Shown here: positions 32,291 to 41,516 of the stretch, piece by piece
How positions within the stretch are numbered: the first letter of the stretch is position 1
Layout: each line of letters begins with the position of its first letter
From: Lichenicoccus sp964242335
Lineage (GTDB): Bacteria; Pseudomonadota; Alphaproteobacteria; Acetobacterales; Acetobacteraceae
Direction: 5' to 3'
Assembly: GCA_964242335.1 (NCBI GenBank)
Contig: CAXTAY010000003.1
Span: 62,001-126,000, forward strand
Length of the DNA stretch: 64,000 bases
Program-made: the position numbers and the translations under genes
The notes under the pieces: generated by a model
Databases searched by the model: none
Told to the model about the DNA's origin: nothing
Seen by the model: the letters and a program-made list of their open reading frames with translations, nothing else

Positions 32291-33793
32291 ATGGCAGATC
32301 CGGACCTTGCCTCCGCGCCCCCGGAGAACCTGCGTCGCGAGCTGCGGTTGGTGCTCACCGGGCTGATGCTGGCACTCACGCTCGCGGCCCTCGACCAGAA
32401 CATCGTCGCCACCGCGCTGCCGCGTATCACCGGCGATCTCGGCGGCCTGCAGCACCTCTCCTGGGTCGTCACCGCGTTCGTCGTGGCCAGCACCGTATCC
32501 GCACCGCTCTACGGCAGGCTGAGCGACCTCTATGGACGCAAACCGGCCTTCACCGTGTCGATCCTGGTGTTCCTGCTCGGTTCGACGCTGTGCGGCCTCG
32601 CCGGCGGCATGCTCGAGTTGATCGCCTTCCGCGCCGTGCAGGGCCTGGGCGCCGGCGGTCTGATCGTGCTGGCGCAGACGGTGATCGGTGACCTGGTGTC
32701 GCCGCGTGAGCGTGGTCGCTACCAGGGGCTGTTCGCGGCCGTGTTCGCCGCGTGCTCGGTCGCCGGGCCGCTGTTGGGCGGCTTCATCACGGAATACGCA
32801 TCCTGGCGCTGGATCTTCTACGTCAACCTGCCGGTCGGTGCCGCGGCACTTGGCCTGATCGCCTTCGGGCTCAGCTCGCGTCCGCCCGGTCCTGTGCCGC
32901 GGCTGGACCTGCTCGGCGCGGCCTTGCTCGTGGCAGGAACCTGCTGCCTGTTGCTGGTGCTCAGCTGGGGCGGCAGTGCCTATGACTGGTCATCGGCGCC
33001 GATCCTGGGCCTCACGGCCGCCTCGCTCGCCGCCTTCACCGTGCTGGCGCTGGTGGAGCAGCGGGCGGCGCAACCGATCCTGCCGCCCGACCTGTTCACC
33101 AACCGGGTGTTCGTCATCGGCGCGGCAGCGATCATGCTGGCGGCGATGGCACTCTTCGCCGCCGCCGTGTTCCTGCCGCTGATGTTCCAGCTGCTGATGG
33201 GGGCGAGCCCGTCGCGTGCCGGCCTGATGATCGCGCCGATGATGGGGGGCGTGATCGTCGCGTCCTTCACCGGCGGCCGGATGGTGTCCGATACCGGGCG
33301 CTACAAGCTGTTTCCCGTGCTCGGTCTGTGTGCCGCGACGCTCTCCTACGCGGCGCTGACCTGGGCGGTACGCGCCGGCACCGGCGCGCTGCCGATCGAG
33401 GGCGTGCTGGTGGTCATGGGACTGGGTATCGGCTTCGTCATGCCGATCCTGACCACGGCGATCCAGAACGCCGTCCGACGTGACGAGCTGGGTGGCGCCA
33501 CCGCGACGGCCGCGTTCTTCCGCTCGCTCGGTGGCGCGCTCGGCGTGGCGCTCGCCGGCGCTGTCCTCACCGCGCGCCTGCGGGATCTGCCGGCGGGACT
33601 GCAGATGCCAGCCGGCGGTGTGGCAGCTATCGTCGGCCTGCCCGCGGCTCAGCGCGCGGTGATCCTCGATGCCTATCGTGCCGGGCTGTCGAGCGCATTC
33701 GCCGCCGGGGCGGGGATCGCGGCACTGGGCTTCGTGACAGTGCTGTTCCTGCCGGAGCGGCCACTGCGGGTGGCGCGTGGCGACGAGGCATGA
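32291..33793 (+). CDS. MFS multidrug efflux permease, DHA2 (EmrB/QacA) family
   Basis: A 500-aa, 14-helix exporter. LAALDQNIVATALPRITGDL (helix 1), APLYGRLSDLYGRKPAFTVS (motif A) and AVFAACSVAGPLLGGFITEY (antiporter motif C) are the family landmarks. No membrane-fusion (EmrA-like) or TetR partner is adjacent, so it may work as a single-component inner-membrane pump. A short GC-rich stem-loop follows the stop. Confidence 0.92.
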   Translation: MADPDLASAPPENLRRELRLVLTGLMLALTLAALDQNIVATALPRITGDLGGLQHLSWVVTAFVVASTVSAPLYGRLSDLYGRKPAFTVSILVFLLGSTLCGLAGGMLELIAFRAVQGLGAGGLIVLAQTVIGDLVSPRERGRYQGLFAAVFAACSVAGPLLGGFITEYASWRWIFYVNLPVGAAALGLIAFGLSSRPPGPVPRLDLLGAALLVAGTCCLLLVLSWGGSAYDWSSAPILGLTAASLAAFTVLALVEQRAAQPILPPDLFTNRVFVIGAAAIMLAAMALFAAAVFLPLMFQLLMGASPSRAGLMIAPMMGGVIVASFTGGRMVSDTGRYKLFPVLGLCAATLSYAALTWAVRAGTGALPIEGVLVVMGLGIGFVMPILTTAIQNAVRRDELGGATATAAFFRSLGGALGVALAGAVLTARLRDLPAGLQMPAGGVAAIVGLPAAQRAVILDAYRAGLSSAFAAGAGIAALGFVTVLFLPERPLRVARGDEA

Positions 33794-33813
33794 TGACGCG
33801 CGTTGCCACCCCG

Positions 33814-33835
33814 CGCTCGCGTCGGCTGGCGAGCG
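33814..33835 (+). terminator. possible terminator hairpin after the DHA2 permease
   Basis: CGCTCGC (33814-33820) pairs with GCGAGCG (33829-33835) around an 8-base loop, about 20 bases after the stop codon. No T-run follows, so an intrinsic terminator is not certain. Confidence 0.3.
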
Positions 33836-33889
33836 ACGCAGGATCGGCCGGTCACGTGCGGGCTCGCCGAACGGATGGCCGTCCCGCGC

Positions 33890-34492
33890 CTACGCTTCCA
33901 TCGGCAGCGGGAGGCGGTGTCGCGCCGCGTCGATCTCCCGGGTCCGGCCGCTCTCCTCCATGAACGCGGCGAGATGCGGCCTGCGATCGAGCTGCAGCCG
34001 GTGCAGCGCGTGCGTCGCCGCCACCAGCGTGCCGCCGCGACCCAGCCGGGCGTCGCCGATCTCCATCAGCCGGAGGTTCGGCCACGCCTTCTCGCGAAGC
34101 GCGTAGACCGTGCGCAGGACCGCCTCGGCCGAGCGCTCCGGCATCGCCTGGGCGAGGATCAGCGCCATCGCGGCGGTCGAGCGCGAGATACCGGCATGGC
34201 AGTGCACGAGCAGATGTGCCGTACCGGAACGTTCGTCTCGCAGGTCCCGTCCAAACATCAGGATGGCGTCGACGTGCTCCGGCTGCGGCGCCGTCTGACC
34301 GGCGGTCTGCTCGATGATGTCGTGGAAGCGCAGTTCCAGCTTGGCGTGCTCGCCGTAGCTGCCGAATGCTTCCGGGACCGGATAGTCGGGATCGAGGATC
34401 GACAGCACGTGGCTCGCGTCGGTGCTGCAATGCCCGTCCAGTTCCTCGATGCCGCAGACGGTGATGCCGAAAGGTGGGGCCGCGCTGTCCAT
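33890..34492 (-). CDS. protein-tyrosine-phosphatase-like protein
   Basis: A 200-aa cytoplasmic protein with the full PTP loop LLVHCHAGISRSTAAMALIL (HCxxGxxRS) near residue 113. An upstream Asp that could act as general acid lies in ILMFGRDLRDERSG. ATG 34492 has GAGGG upstream; GTG 34510 is an alternative. The fold resembles compact bacterial dual-specificity phosphatases. Many alphaproteobacterial members stand alone and their substrates are unknown. It follows the sugar ABC operon on the same strand but beyond a strong hairpin, so it is probably transcribed separately. Confidence 0.8.
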   Translation of the reverse strand: MDSAAPPFGITVCGIEELDGHCSTDASHVLSILDPDYPVPEAFGSYGEHAKLELRFHDIIEQTAGQTAPQPEHVDAILMFGRDLRDERSGTAHLLVHCHAGISRSTAAMALILAQAMPERSAEAVLRTVYALREKAWPNLRLMEIGDARLGRGGTLVAATHALHRLQLDRRPHLAAFMEESGRTREIDAARHRLPLPMEA

Positions 34493-34520
34493 CGATCTGC
34501 CCTCGTGCACCTAGATCCCG

Positions 34521-34557
34521 CGCCCCTGCCGATGCGGAGATGACATCGGCAGGGGCG
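34521..34557 (-). terminator. strong hairpin after the second sugar ABC operon
   Basis: A perfect 14-bp stem: 34521-34534 pairs with 34544-34557, loop of 9 bases. It begins 5 bases beyond the permease stop codon on the minus strand. No T-run follows, but stem length, GC content and position make a terminator or 3'-end stabiliser likely. Confidence 0.7.
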
Positions 34558-34562
34558 GATGT

Positions 34563-35822
34563 TCAGGCGCGGCCGTGGGAGACGCGCGACCGACGTGCCA
34601 GGGAGTCGACGATGACCGCGATCGCGAGCACGCCGCCGGTGATCATGTAGCGAAGCGACGAGGACAGGTCGAGCAGCGTCAGCCCGCTCGCGATCGACTC
34701 GATGACGATGATGCCGAGCAGGGCCGAATAGGCGCTGCCCCGGCCGCCGAACAGGCTGGTGCCGCCGATCACGGCCGCGGCGATGGCGTCGAGATTGACG
34801 TCGCCGGTGCCTGCCTGCTGGCTCGCCGACGCGAGGCGCGCCGAGGCGAGCACGCCGCCGATCGCGGCGAGCACCGAGCAGAGCACGAAGGCGCTGGTAT
34901 AGATCAGCCGCACGTTGATGCCAGAGCGGCGCGCGGCCTCCCGGTTGCCGCCGACGGCGGTGATCCAGCGCCCCCACTTGGTCCGCGTCAGCGCGTAGTC
35001 CAACGCGACCACCAGGCCGACGAAGAGGCCGAACATCCACGGCACGCCGCGGTCCTGGTTGAGGTAGAAGACGATCAGTTCGAGCACGACCGTGAGCACC
35101 ACCGCACGGAACAGCAGCGCGTTGACCGACTTCGAGGACAGGCCTGCCCCGCGTCGCCGCGCCGCGGTGCGATAGCCGGTCAGGAACGTCGCGACACCCG
35201 GTATCAGCGCGATGAGGTAGGCGAGGAGACGCGGGATGAACAGCGACTGGCCGAAATTCACCATCGGCGAACCGTAGGGCAGGTTGATCGACCCGCTCTG
35301 GCCGAGGATGTAGAGCTGCAGCCCGAGGATGGCGAGCAGGCCCGCCAGGGTGGAGACGAAGCTCGGCATCCCGAACCGGTTGAACAGCAGCGCGTACAGG
35401 AAGCCGATCACGGCACCCGCCGCCATCGCGGCGAGGACCGCGAGCCATACCGGCAGGCCCTGGTTGACCCAGAGCACGCCCACCGCCGCCGAGGCGAAGC
35501 CGCTGACCGAGCCGACCGACAGGTCGATCTCGCCGACCATCAGGATGCAGACGATGCCCAGCGAGATCACGCCCACGGTCGAAGAATCGAACAGCAGGTT
35601 GACGAGGTTGTTGCTCGAGAGGAAGACCGGCTGGAGGCTCTCGAACACGGTCCAGATGATCGCCAGTCCGACGACCACCGGCAACGCGCCGAGTTCGCCC
35701 GACCGCACGCGGTCGCCGAAGGCACGGATCGCACCGCCGACCCCGGTCTCGTGCTTGACCCGAACGTCGCTGCGATCGAGCAGCGTCGCGGCGGGTGCCG
35801 CGTTCTTGTTGTCGACGGTCAC
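34563..35822 (-). CDS. sugar ABC transporter permease (XylH-like)
   Basis: A 419-aa inner-membrane permease of the ribose/xylose class. It is longer than typical RbsC-type permeases (about 320 aa) and closer to XylH. LGIVCILMVGEIDLSVGSVS lies near residue 90 and AVIGGTSLFGGRGSAYSALL near 365. A basic cytoplasmic loop (GYRTAARRRGAGLSSKSVNA, near 220) sits between the two halves. Its start overlaps the ATPase stop by four bases. It works with the ATPase and binding protein upstream. Xylose or another monosaccharide is the likely cargo. Confidence 0.9.
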   Translation of the reverse strand: MTVDNKNAAPAATLLDRSDVRVKHETGVGGAIRAFGDRVRSGELGALPVVVGLAIIWTVFESLQPVFLSSNNLVNLLFDSSTVGVISLGIVCILMVGEIDLSVGSVSGFASAAVGVLWVNQGLPVWLAVLAAMAAGAVIGFLYALLFNRFGMPSFVSTLAGLLAILGLQLYILGQSGSINLPYGSPMVNFGQSLFIPRLLAYLIALIPGVATFLTGYRTAARRRGAGLSSKSVNALLFRAVVLTVVLELIVFYLNQDRGVPWMFGLFVGLVVALDYALTRTKWGRWITAVGGNREAARRSGINVRLIYTSAFVLCSVLAAIGGVLASARLASASQQAGTGDVNLDAIAAAVIGGTSLFGGRGSAYSALLGIIVIESIASGLTLLDLSSSLRYMITGGVLAIAVIVDSLARRSRVSHGRA

Positions 35823-36640
35823 GGCCGCTCCTCCTGCGTGGGCTCGCGCTGCGCCTGACGCCGACCGGACCGACGGGACACGGAATTGTCGGAGGCTCCG
35901 GTGATGGCGCTGACCAGCTCCTGGTTCGACGTGTCGGGATAGAAGACGCCGTTATTGCGGCCGAGCCGCAGCACGACGATCCGGTCGGCGACCGCGCGAA
36001 CGTCCTCCATGTTGTGGCTGATCATGATCACGCCGAGGCCGCGGTCGCGGACCCGCTCGATCAGGTCCAGCACCTCGGCGGTCTGCGCGACCCCGAGGGC
36101 GGCGGTCGGCTCGTCGAGCAGGATGAGCTTCGGGTCGAGCAGCAGCGACCGCGCGATCGCGACCGTCTGACGCTGCCCGCCGGACAGCGAACTGACCGCC
36201 TCGCGGACGCTAGGGATGCGCGCCGACAGCTCGCGGAGCAGCGTCCAGGCCCGGGTCTCCATCGACACCTCGTCCATCTGCAACGGATGGATCTCCTTGC
36301 CGAGGAAGATGTTGGCGACCACGTCCAGGTTCTCGCACAGCGCCAGATCCTGGAAGACGGTGGCGATGCCGAGCGAGAGCGACGCGCTCGGATCGGCGAG
36401 AGTAACCTCGTTGCCGCGGAACGTCATCGTCCCGGAGCTCGGCTGGTGCACGCCGGCGAGGACCTTGATCAGGGTCGACTTGCCGGCGCCGTTATCGCCG
36501 ACCAGGGCGACGACCTCGCCGGCTCGAACCTCGAGATCGATGTCGGTCAGTGCGGAGACGGCACCGAAATGCTTGGAGATGCCGCGCAGGCTGAGCACCA
36601 GCTCGCCCGGAGGCACCGGTCGCTGCAACGTGTCTGTCAT
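35819..36640 (-). CDS. sugar ABC transporter ATP-binding protein, single ATPase domain
   Basis: A 273-aa cytoplasmic ATPase with Walker A VGDNGAGKSTLIKVL (about residue 42), signature SSLSGGQRQTVAIARSL (about 147) and Walker B LILLDEPTAALGV. It has one nucleotide-binding domain, unlike the double-domain XylG/RbsA. This arrangement is common in rhizobial-type systems such as FrcA, where the protein dimerises. The family of the binding protein and permease nevertheless looks xylose-like. Confidence 0.92.
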   Translation of the reverse strand: MTDTLQRPVPPGELVLSLRGISKHFGAVSALTDIDLEVRAGEVVALVGDNGAGKSTLIKVLAGVHQPSSGTMTFRGNEVTLADPSASLSLGIATVFQDLALCENLDVVANIFLGKEIHPLQMDEVSMETRAWTLLRELSARIPSVREAVSSLSGGQRQTVAIARSLLLDPKLILLDEPTAALGVAQTAEVLDLIERVRDRGLGVIMISHNMEDVRAVADRIVVLRLGRNNGVFYPDTSNQELVSAITGASDNSVSRRSGRRQAQREPTQEERP

Positions 36641-36690
36641 CCGTACCCAACCTTTTCACGTATTCTTTCGCGTGTAGTGCAACAGGACAG

Positions 36691-36730
36691 GGATCGTCCG
36701 GCTGCCCTTGCCGGGGCAGCCGGACGATCC
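36691..36730 (-). promoter_or_regulatory. 17-bp perfect hairpin between binding-protein and ATPase genes
   Basis: 36691-36707 pairs perfectly with 36714-36730 around a 6-base loop, starting 5 bases past the binding-protein stop. No T-run follows. Such hairpins behind the first gene of ABC importer operons protect the upstream mRNA or end most transcripts there, which makes binding protein exceed the membrane parts. That role is inferred from position. Confidence 0.75.
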
Positions 36731-36735
36731 TGCGC

Positions 36736-37815
36736 TCAGGGATTGATGCCGAGCTTGGTGCAGCCGGCCGCGTAGCGATCAGTGCAGAGCACCGCGGCCG
36801 TCTCGATCGGCTTGCCGTTGACTTCCTTGTCGACGATCTCGGCCTTCAGGTTGCCGGTCGTGACCAGCGTCGGCAGGAACAGCTGGGTCGGCGTGCCGAA
36901 CAAGGTCGTGCTGGACTTCGGCGTCTCGCCGCCGAGCAGCTGGACCGCGATGTTCGCCGCCGCCGCCGCGACGATCTCGCTCGGCTTCGAGATGGTGTTG
37001 TACTGATCGCCGGCGATGATGAGCTGTAGCCCGGCGATCGTCGCATCGTTTCCGGTGACCGGCGGAACCGGATCGACACCGGCGGCCTTGAACGCGGCGA
37101 TCGCGCCGCCGCCGGTACCGTCATTGGCGGCGACGACGCCGACGATCTTCTTGTTGAAGCGCGAGATCTGACCGCTGACCCACTGCTGGGCCTTGGCAGG
37201 CGTCCAGTCCGGCGTGTCGTACTCGGCCAGCGTGCGGTAGCCGCTGCCGGCGAGACCTTCGTGCACGCCCTTCTTGATGAGGCCGGCCGCCGCATCCGTC
37301 GGCGAGCCGTTGACCTCGAGCAGCCCGACGCCGCTCATCGACACGTGCGTCGCCTTCAGGTGCCGCACCAGCGACTGCGCGATCACCTTGCCGATCTGCT
37401 CGTTGTTGAAGGAGACATAGTAGTCCGCCTTCGCGGACGGGATCGGCCGATCATAGGCGATCACCTTCACGCCCTGGGCCTGAGCCTGCTTGACCAGCGA
37501 GGCCGCCGCGGTCGAGTCGACCGGGTCGATGACGATCGCCTTGGCGCCCTGCGAGATGACCGAGTTGAACTGCTGCTGCTGCCTCGACGCATCGGCATCC
37601 GCATTCTGATAGAGGACGGTGCAGGTCGGGCACTGCTTCTTCATTTCGGCGACGAAGCCCGGGCGGTCATGCTCCTCGTAGCGCGTCGAGCCCTCATCGG
37701 GCATGAGGAAACCGATCTTGACGTTGGAGACCGTCGCGGCGAATGCAGCCGTCCCACCGAGAAGATTCAGGACGAGTGCGGCCGCGCCGACCGGTCTCCA
37801 TGCGACTAAATTCAT
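36736..37815 (-). CDS. periplasmic sugar-binding protein (XylF/RbsB type)
   Basis: A 359-aa exported protein: signal peptide MNLVAWRPVGAAALVLNLLG... ending AFA at about residue 26. The mature part begins VSNVKIGFLMPDEGSTRYEE, as in XylF-like proteins, with ISQGAKAIVIDPVDSTAAAS (near 90) and VVAANDGTGGGAIAAFKAAG (near 230) as ligand-pocket stretches. It contains a Cys pair in the first domain (KKQCPTCTVLYQNADAD) and another near the C-terminus (LCTDRYAAGCTK), which may form disulfides. It is the first gene of the operon and is followed by the 17-bp hairpin. Confidence 0.9.
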   Translation of the reverse strand: MNLVAWRPVGAAALVLNLLGGTAAFAATVSNVKIGFLMPDEGSTRYEEHDRPGFVAEMKKQCPTCTVLYQNADADASRQQQQFNSVISQGAKAIVIDPVDSTAAASLVKQAQAQGVKVIAYDRPIPSAKADYYVSFNNEQIGKVIAQSLVRHLKATHVSMSGVGLLEVNGSPTDAAAGLIKKGVHEGLAGSGYRTLAEYDTPDWTPAKAQQWVSGQISRFNKKIVGVVAANDGTGGGAIAAFKAAGVDPVPPVTGNDATIAGLQLIIAGDQYNTISKPSEIVAAAAANIAVQLLGGETPKSSTTLFGTPTQLFLPTLVTTGNLKAEIVDKEVNGKPIETAAVLCTDRYAAGCTKLGINP

Positions 37816-38726
37816 TCAGGCTTCCCCCATTTTAAGATAATTGGTCGTAACGGTAGCGCCCCCGGCGGCACTTGGCTAGGCCGGGGGATCGATCACCGCG
37901 GAACCGTGACGGTGCTCGTCATGCAGCTGCGCGAGAGGACGATCGTCGCGCACGATGTCGCATAGCCGAGGTGGCGCACGGGCTGCCCGTCTCGGGCGAT
38001 CCGGACAGATGCGCGCGACCTCTTTCAAGCGCCCCACCTGCCGATACTACGCCGCGCGCCCGCGCCTTCGGCCAGCGCCGCTATTTTGCAGTGCCGCGAT
38101 CGAGGCTGGACCGGATCGTCCGTCCGCGTCGCCGAGCTGACGATTCCGAGACGGCGTCGGCCGCCCGATCCGGCTGGATCGTGCGACAGCTTCCGGCAAA
38201 GCGTGATCGGTGCGACACGGGCGACGTGCGGTGAGGCGATCATGTCGGTATCCCGCCGTAATGAAGTCCTGGGACGCTCGGCGATGCCGGCCCTATCCGT
38301 GGTGAGCGTGCGACCGGGAACGCGATGATCGGCGGTCTTCCGCACCTGACCGGGCCGTCGCCACTGAGACGGAACGAAGCTCGCCACATCATGCGCCAGA
38401 GGCGTCATCGGACCTGTCGAACCCACCCGGTATTCCCTCCGCGGTCCGTTGAGCGCGCCAGCGTGAAGCGCGACCGGATCTAATTTGTTGGACTCATTAT
38501 AGGACATCCGGAGCCGTCAACTACCTGAATCGAAGACGTCGAATGATACTTTTATGCGTCCCACGATGCCGGCGCCGGGGCGATCGGGCGGCGCCGCTCA
38601 GCGGACGGCGAGGGTTCCAGCGCGGACGGAGCCGGTTCGATGGCCCTGTCGCCGCTCCACCTGCCCACTGGGGGATGCAATGGCCCGCCGCCACCGTGGG
38701 TCCGCCGCGGGCACCGGATCGACCGA
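37816..38726. other. 911-base region without a supported gene
   Basis: Between the sugar-binding-protein start and the 3' end of the SDR gene. The longest frames (for example a 160-codon frame at 38025-38507, minus) have shuffled, Arg/Pro-rich composition and no ribosome site. A TATAAT on the minus strand (38496-38501) lies in an unusually AT-rich patch, but it is about 680 bases from the ABC operon, so a long leader or an unannotated small RNA is possible. Nothing else is supported. Confidence 0.5.
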
Positions 38727-39467
38727 TCAGTGGAAGATGATGCCGCCGCACACGTTCAGGGTCTGCCCGGTGATGAAGGCCGCATCGTCGGAGGCGAAGA
38801 AGCGGACCGCGCCGGTGACGTCCTCCGGCTGGCCGAGACGCCCGAGCGCCGTCTTCTCGTGCACCTTTCGCAGCGAATCCTGGTCGCGGTAGTTGTTGCG
38901 TCCCATCTCCGTGTCGATGATGCCGGGGCAGACCGCGTTCACGGTGATCGAGCCGGCGCCCAGCTCGAGCGCCAGGATCTGCGTGAAATTGATGACGGCC
39001 GCCTTGGAGGCGCAGTAATGCGCCTGACCGGCCGCGCCGCGCTTGCCGCCGATCGAGGCGATGTTGATGATGCGGCCGCTCGCACGGGCACGCAGATGCC
39101 CGAGCAGCGCCCGGGTGACCAGGAACGTGCCCCTGGTATTGACGGCGAACATGCGATCCCATTCATCCGGCTCGATATCCTCGATCAGGTGCACGGACAG
39201 CACTCCGGCGTTGTTCACGACGACGCCGACATCGAGGGCGATCGCCGTTGCAGCGAGCGCGTCCACCTGCTCGGGCCGGCTGACGTCGCAGAACGCGGTG
39301 GTGCAGGCTCCTCCGGCCGCCTCGATGTCATGGCGCAGGGTCTCGAGAGCCTCGCGCTGCGCCGGGATGTCGCTGGCGAGCACCCTGTCCCCGTCGCGCG
39401 CGAACCGCAGCGCGATCGCCCGCCCGATCCCGCGGGATGCTCCGGTAAGAAGAACCGTCCTGGTCAT
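38727..39467 (-). CDS. SDR-family oxidoreductase
   Basis: A 246-aa classical short-chain dehydrogenase. It has TGASRGIGRAIALRF (cofactor), NNAGVLSVHLIEDI, a Ser in INIASIGGKRGAAGQAHYCA, and YCASK (catalytic Tyr-Lys, about residue 150). ASDIP at the end of strand 2 carries an Asp, which usually favours NAD. The C-terminal TGQTLNVCGGIIFH is family-like. ATG 39467 is chosen; a frame to 39530 adds nothing conserved. The substrate is probably a sugar, polyol or hydroxy acid. It is monocistronic. Confidence 0.9.
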   Translation of the reverse strand: MTRTVLLTGASRGIGRAIALRFARDGDRVLASDIPAQREALETLRHDIEAAGGACTTAFCDVSRPEQVDALAATAIALDVGVVVNNAGVLSVHLIEDIEPDEWDRMFAVNTRGTFLVTRALLGHLRARASGRIINIASIGGKRGAAGQAHYCASKAAVINFTQILALELGAGSITVNAVCPGIIDTEMGRNNYRDQDSLRKVHEKTALGRLGQPEDVTGAVRFFASDDAAFITGQTLNVCGGIIFH

Positions 39468-39881
39468 GGATCGTGATCCTGATATGCGGGAGGTCGCAGG
39501 TGTACCGCCCGATGCATGTCGAGACGGCACGACCGGCGGGAAGATGCGCGACGCTGCTCTGGTCTACGCACTTGTAGACCGGTCGCGGGCATCGTCACGC
39601 GTCCCGATCGTCCATAAGACCGGCCGCTCACCGACACAAGGCGGCGTCGGACGCGGTACGCCGAATTCGCGGCGATCCCGGAGGATGACAAGCGGAGATG
39701 CTCTCTCGACCGAGCGTCGTGCTTCGCCGCTCCGGATGGATCTCCGCCATCCCGAGCACGTTCTGACGGAGCGTCGCCGGGGGAGGAAGCGGCGACGCTC
39801 AGGAGGGCAGCCGAGCTGTCGCGGCGACCGACCCTCGAGGCGACGGGTCCGTCATCCTGGTGCCGTAGAAGAACAGGGCTG
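39468..39881. other. divergent intergenic region, no gene seen
   Basis: 414 bases between the SDR gene (minus) and the unknown hydrolase-fold gene (plus). Frames across it (such as 39464-40348, minus) are low-complexity shadows. No clear promoter or hairpin was identified. Confidence 0.5.
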
Positions 39882-40949
39882 ATGAAGTTAACGGCAGATG
39901 CGCTCGGGGAGCAGGTTTGGGAGTACGGTCCCGCTGACGCACCGGTGATCTGGGGCTCGATGCGCTTCGTCCTGGACAGCGTGCCGGACGCGGCGCTGGG
40001 AGTCGGTGGTCGCATAGTCGGGTTCAACCATCCGAATGAACGTCGCTGGAGCCTGAATGACGGCGTCTTGACGCTGCTGAACGACGACCATACGCCGACC
40101 AGCCGGTTCGACTCTTTCACCAGCATCGAAGACCGGTTCACCCTGCTCGGGCCGCACCTGCTCGAGAACGGCGGTGTACACCGGCTGCGTGCCATCGTTC
40201 CGCGGCTGGCATGGCCGGAAGAGACGCCGCGACTCGCCGTTCGTGAACATCTGACCGATCCCGCACGACCGCTGGTCGTGATCTTCAACTCGATGGGAAA
40301 CCCGCTCGGGGAGCGCGGTGCGGTACGCTGGGAGTATTTCCGCTTCACCGCCGATCCGACGGTCGATTACATCCGTTTCGCCGAGCCGTCGAAGCCGGCC
40401 ACCTGGTATCTGCGAACGGATGCGCTGGTACGGGAGGCCTTGCGACGCGCCGCCAGCGGACGGCGGCGGGTGATCCTGGCGGGGAATAGTTCCGGCGGCT
40501 ACGCGGCGATCCGCTTCGGGCATTGGATGGCCGATGCCGAACTGGCGGCAGAGGTTCGTACGATCTCGATCAATCCGCAGACGGCGCACGGCCTGCCGCA
40601 TCGCCTGCATCTTTGGGCACGGGAGTGGGATCATTTCCTGCCTGCCACGATCGACGACGATGTCCTGAAGCTTGCCAACCGTACCGATGTCGATCTCGCA
40701 TCGCTTCCTGCCACAGGCAACCGCCGCGTCGCGCGTCATCTGATAATCTACGACTGCGACAACCCGGTCGAATGCTACTACGCGAAGCTCCTGGCGAATC
40801 GTCCGGAGGTGCAGCTGCGTGGCCTGCCGCTCGGCATGTCTCACGTGCGAGGCATCAGCGAGATGGAGCGTCGTCAGGTCATGAAGACCGCGTTGCGCGA
40901 GGCAGTCGACGCGGCGCCTTCCTGGCGCACCTGCATCGTGAGACGATGA
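39882..40949 (+). CDS. unknown protein with alpha/beta-hydrolase-like nucleophile elbow
   Basis: A 355-aa cytoplasmic protein I do not recognise. The first 120 residues lack clear motifs. From about 128 it reads as a hydrolase fold: RPLVVIFNSMGNPLGERGAV, then RRRVILAGNSSGGYAAIRFG (GxSxG elbow with Ser near residue 205), then HLIIYDCDNPVECYYAKLLA (a possible acid) and LGMSHVRGISEM (a possible His). This order (Ser, Asp, His) fits a hydrolase or an acyl-transfer enzyme, as in polysaccharide-linked acetyl/pyruvyl-type proteins. It precedes the polysaccharide block. The ATG follows a weak AGGG. Confident that it is coding, not of its role. Confidence 0.7.
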   Translation: MKLTADALGEQVWEYGPADAPVIWGSMRFVLDSVPDAALGVGGRIVGFNHPNERRWSLNDGVLTLLNDDHTPTSRFDSFTSIEDRFTLLGPHLLENGGVHRLRAIVPRLAWPEETPRLAVREHLTDPARPLVVIFNSMGNPLGERGAVRWEYFRFTADPTVDYIRFAEPSKPATWYLRTDALVREALRRAASGRRRVILAGNSSGGYAAIRFGHWMADAELAAEVRTISINPQTAHGLPHRLHLWAREWDHFLPATIDDDVLKLANRTDVDLASLPATGNRRVARHLIIYDCDNPVECYYAKLLANRPEVQLRGLPLGMSHVRGISEMERRQVMKTALREAVDAAPSWRTCIVRR

Positions 40950-41051
40950 TCGCAAGCGGGTCGTCGTGCCTATCTGCCCGGAGTCGGAGCATCCGCTTCC
41001 AGCAGATGCGGCGCGGCAGGATGGTTCTGAACACCATCGATCCGGAACTTG

Positions 41052-41516
41052 TCAGGTTCCGGCGGCGCCGGCGCTCAGACCGAAACGCTTTCCCATCAAC
41101 CGATGCGGCAGCGTCACCTCGATGAACGCGTCTCCCCGGACGGCATATCCTAGTCTTCGATAGAAACCGATCGCGGTCTCGCGCGCGGCCAGCCTCGCGC
41201 CCGTGGCACCCAGCCGCTGGAGTTCGGCTTCGCCATGCCGCACCAAGCACGTGCCGAGGCCGCGGCGCTCCATGTCGGGATGGATCGCCATCTGCCGCAG
41301 CTTCCCTTCGCCGTCCTGATCCGGCGGCATCAGCAGCAGCGTGCCGGCGAGCACGTCATCCTGCCACAGCGCGAGGTGGAGCTGATCGATCTCGTTCGCG
41401 AGCTGCTCGGTGCTGAAGGTCAGGCCGAGAGGCGCGCGCAGCACGCGATGACGAAGCGCGATCATCTCGTTCCAGCCCGAGCCATCGAACGGCTCCCGCA
41501 CGATCCTCAACCCCAA
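41052..41516 (-). CDS. GNAT-family N-acetyltransferase
   Basis: A 154-aa protein. The acetyl-CoA loop is seen as LRQMAIHPDMERRGLGTCLV (Q/RxxGxG/A variant ERRGLG, about residues 72-91), followed by the AARETAIGFYRRLGYAVRGD end of the fold. The substrate is not predictable. Its start overlaps the stop of the upstream membrane protein gene by 10 bases, so the two are probably co-transcribed. Confidence 0.85.
   Translation of the reverse strand: MGLRIVREPFDGSGWNEMIALRHRVLRAPLGLTFSTEQLANEIDQLHLALWQDDVLAGTLLLMPPDQDGEGKLRQMAIHPDMERRGLGTCLVRHGEAELQRLGATGARLAARETAIGFYRRLGYAVRGDAFIEVTLPHRLMGKRFGLSAGAAGT

Noticed and set aside
38025..38507. 160-codon minus-strand frame in the gene-poor region
   Set aside because: Pro/Arg/Ser-rich, no ribosome site, no recognisable motif.
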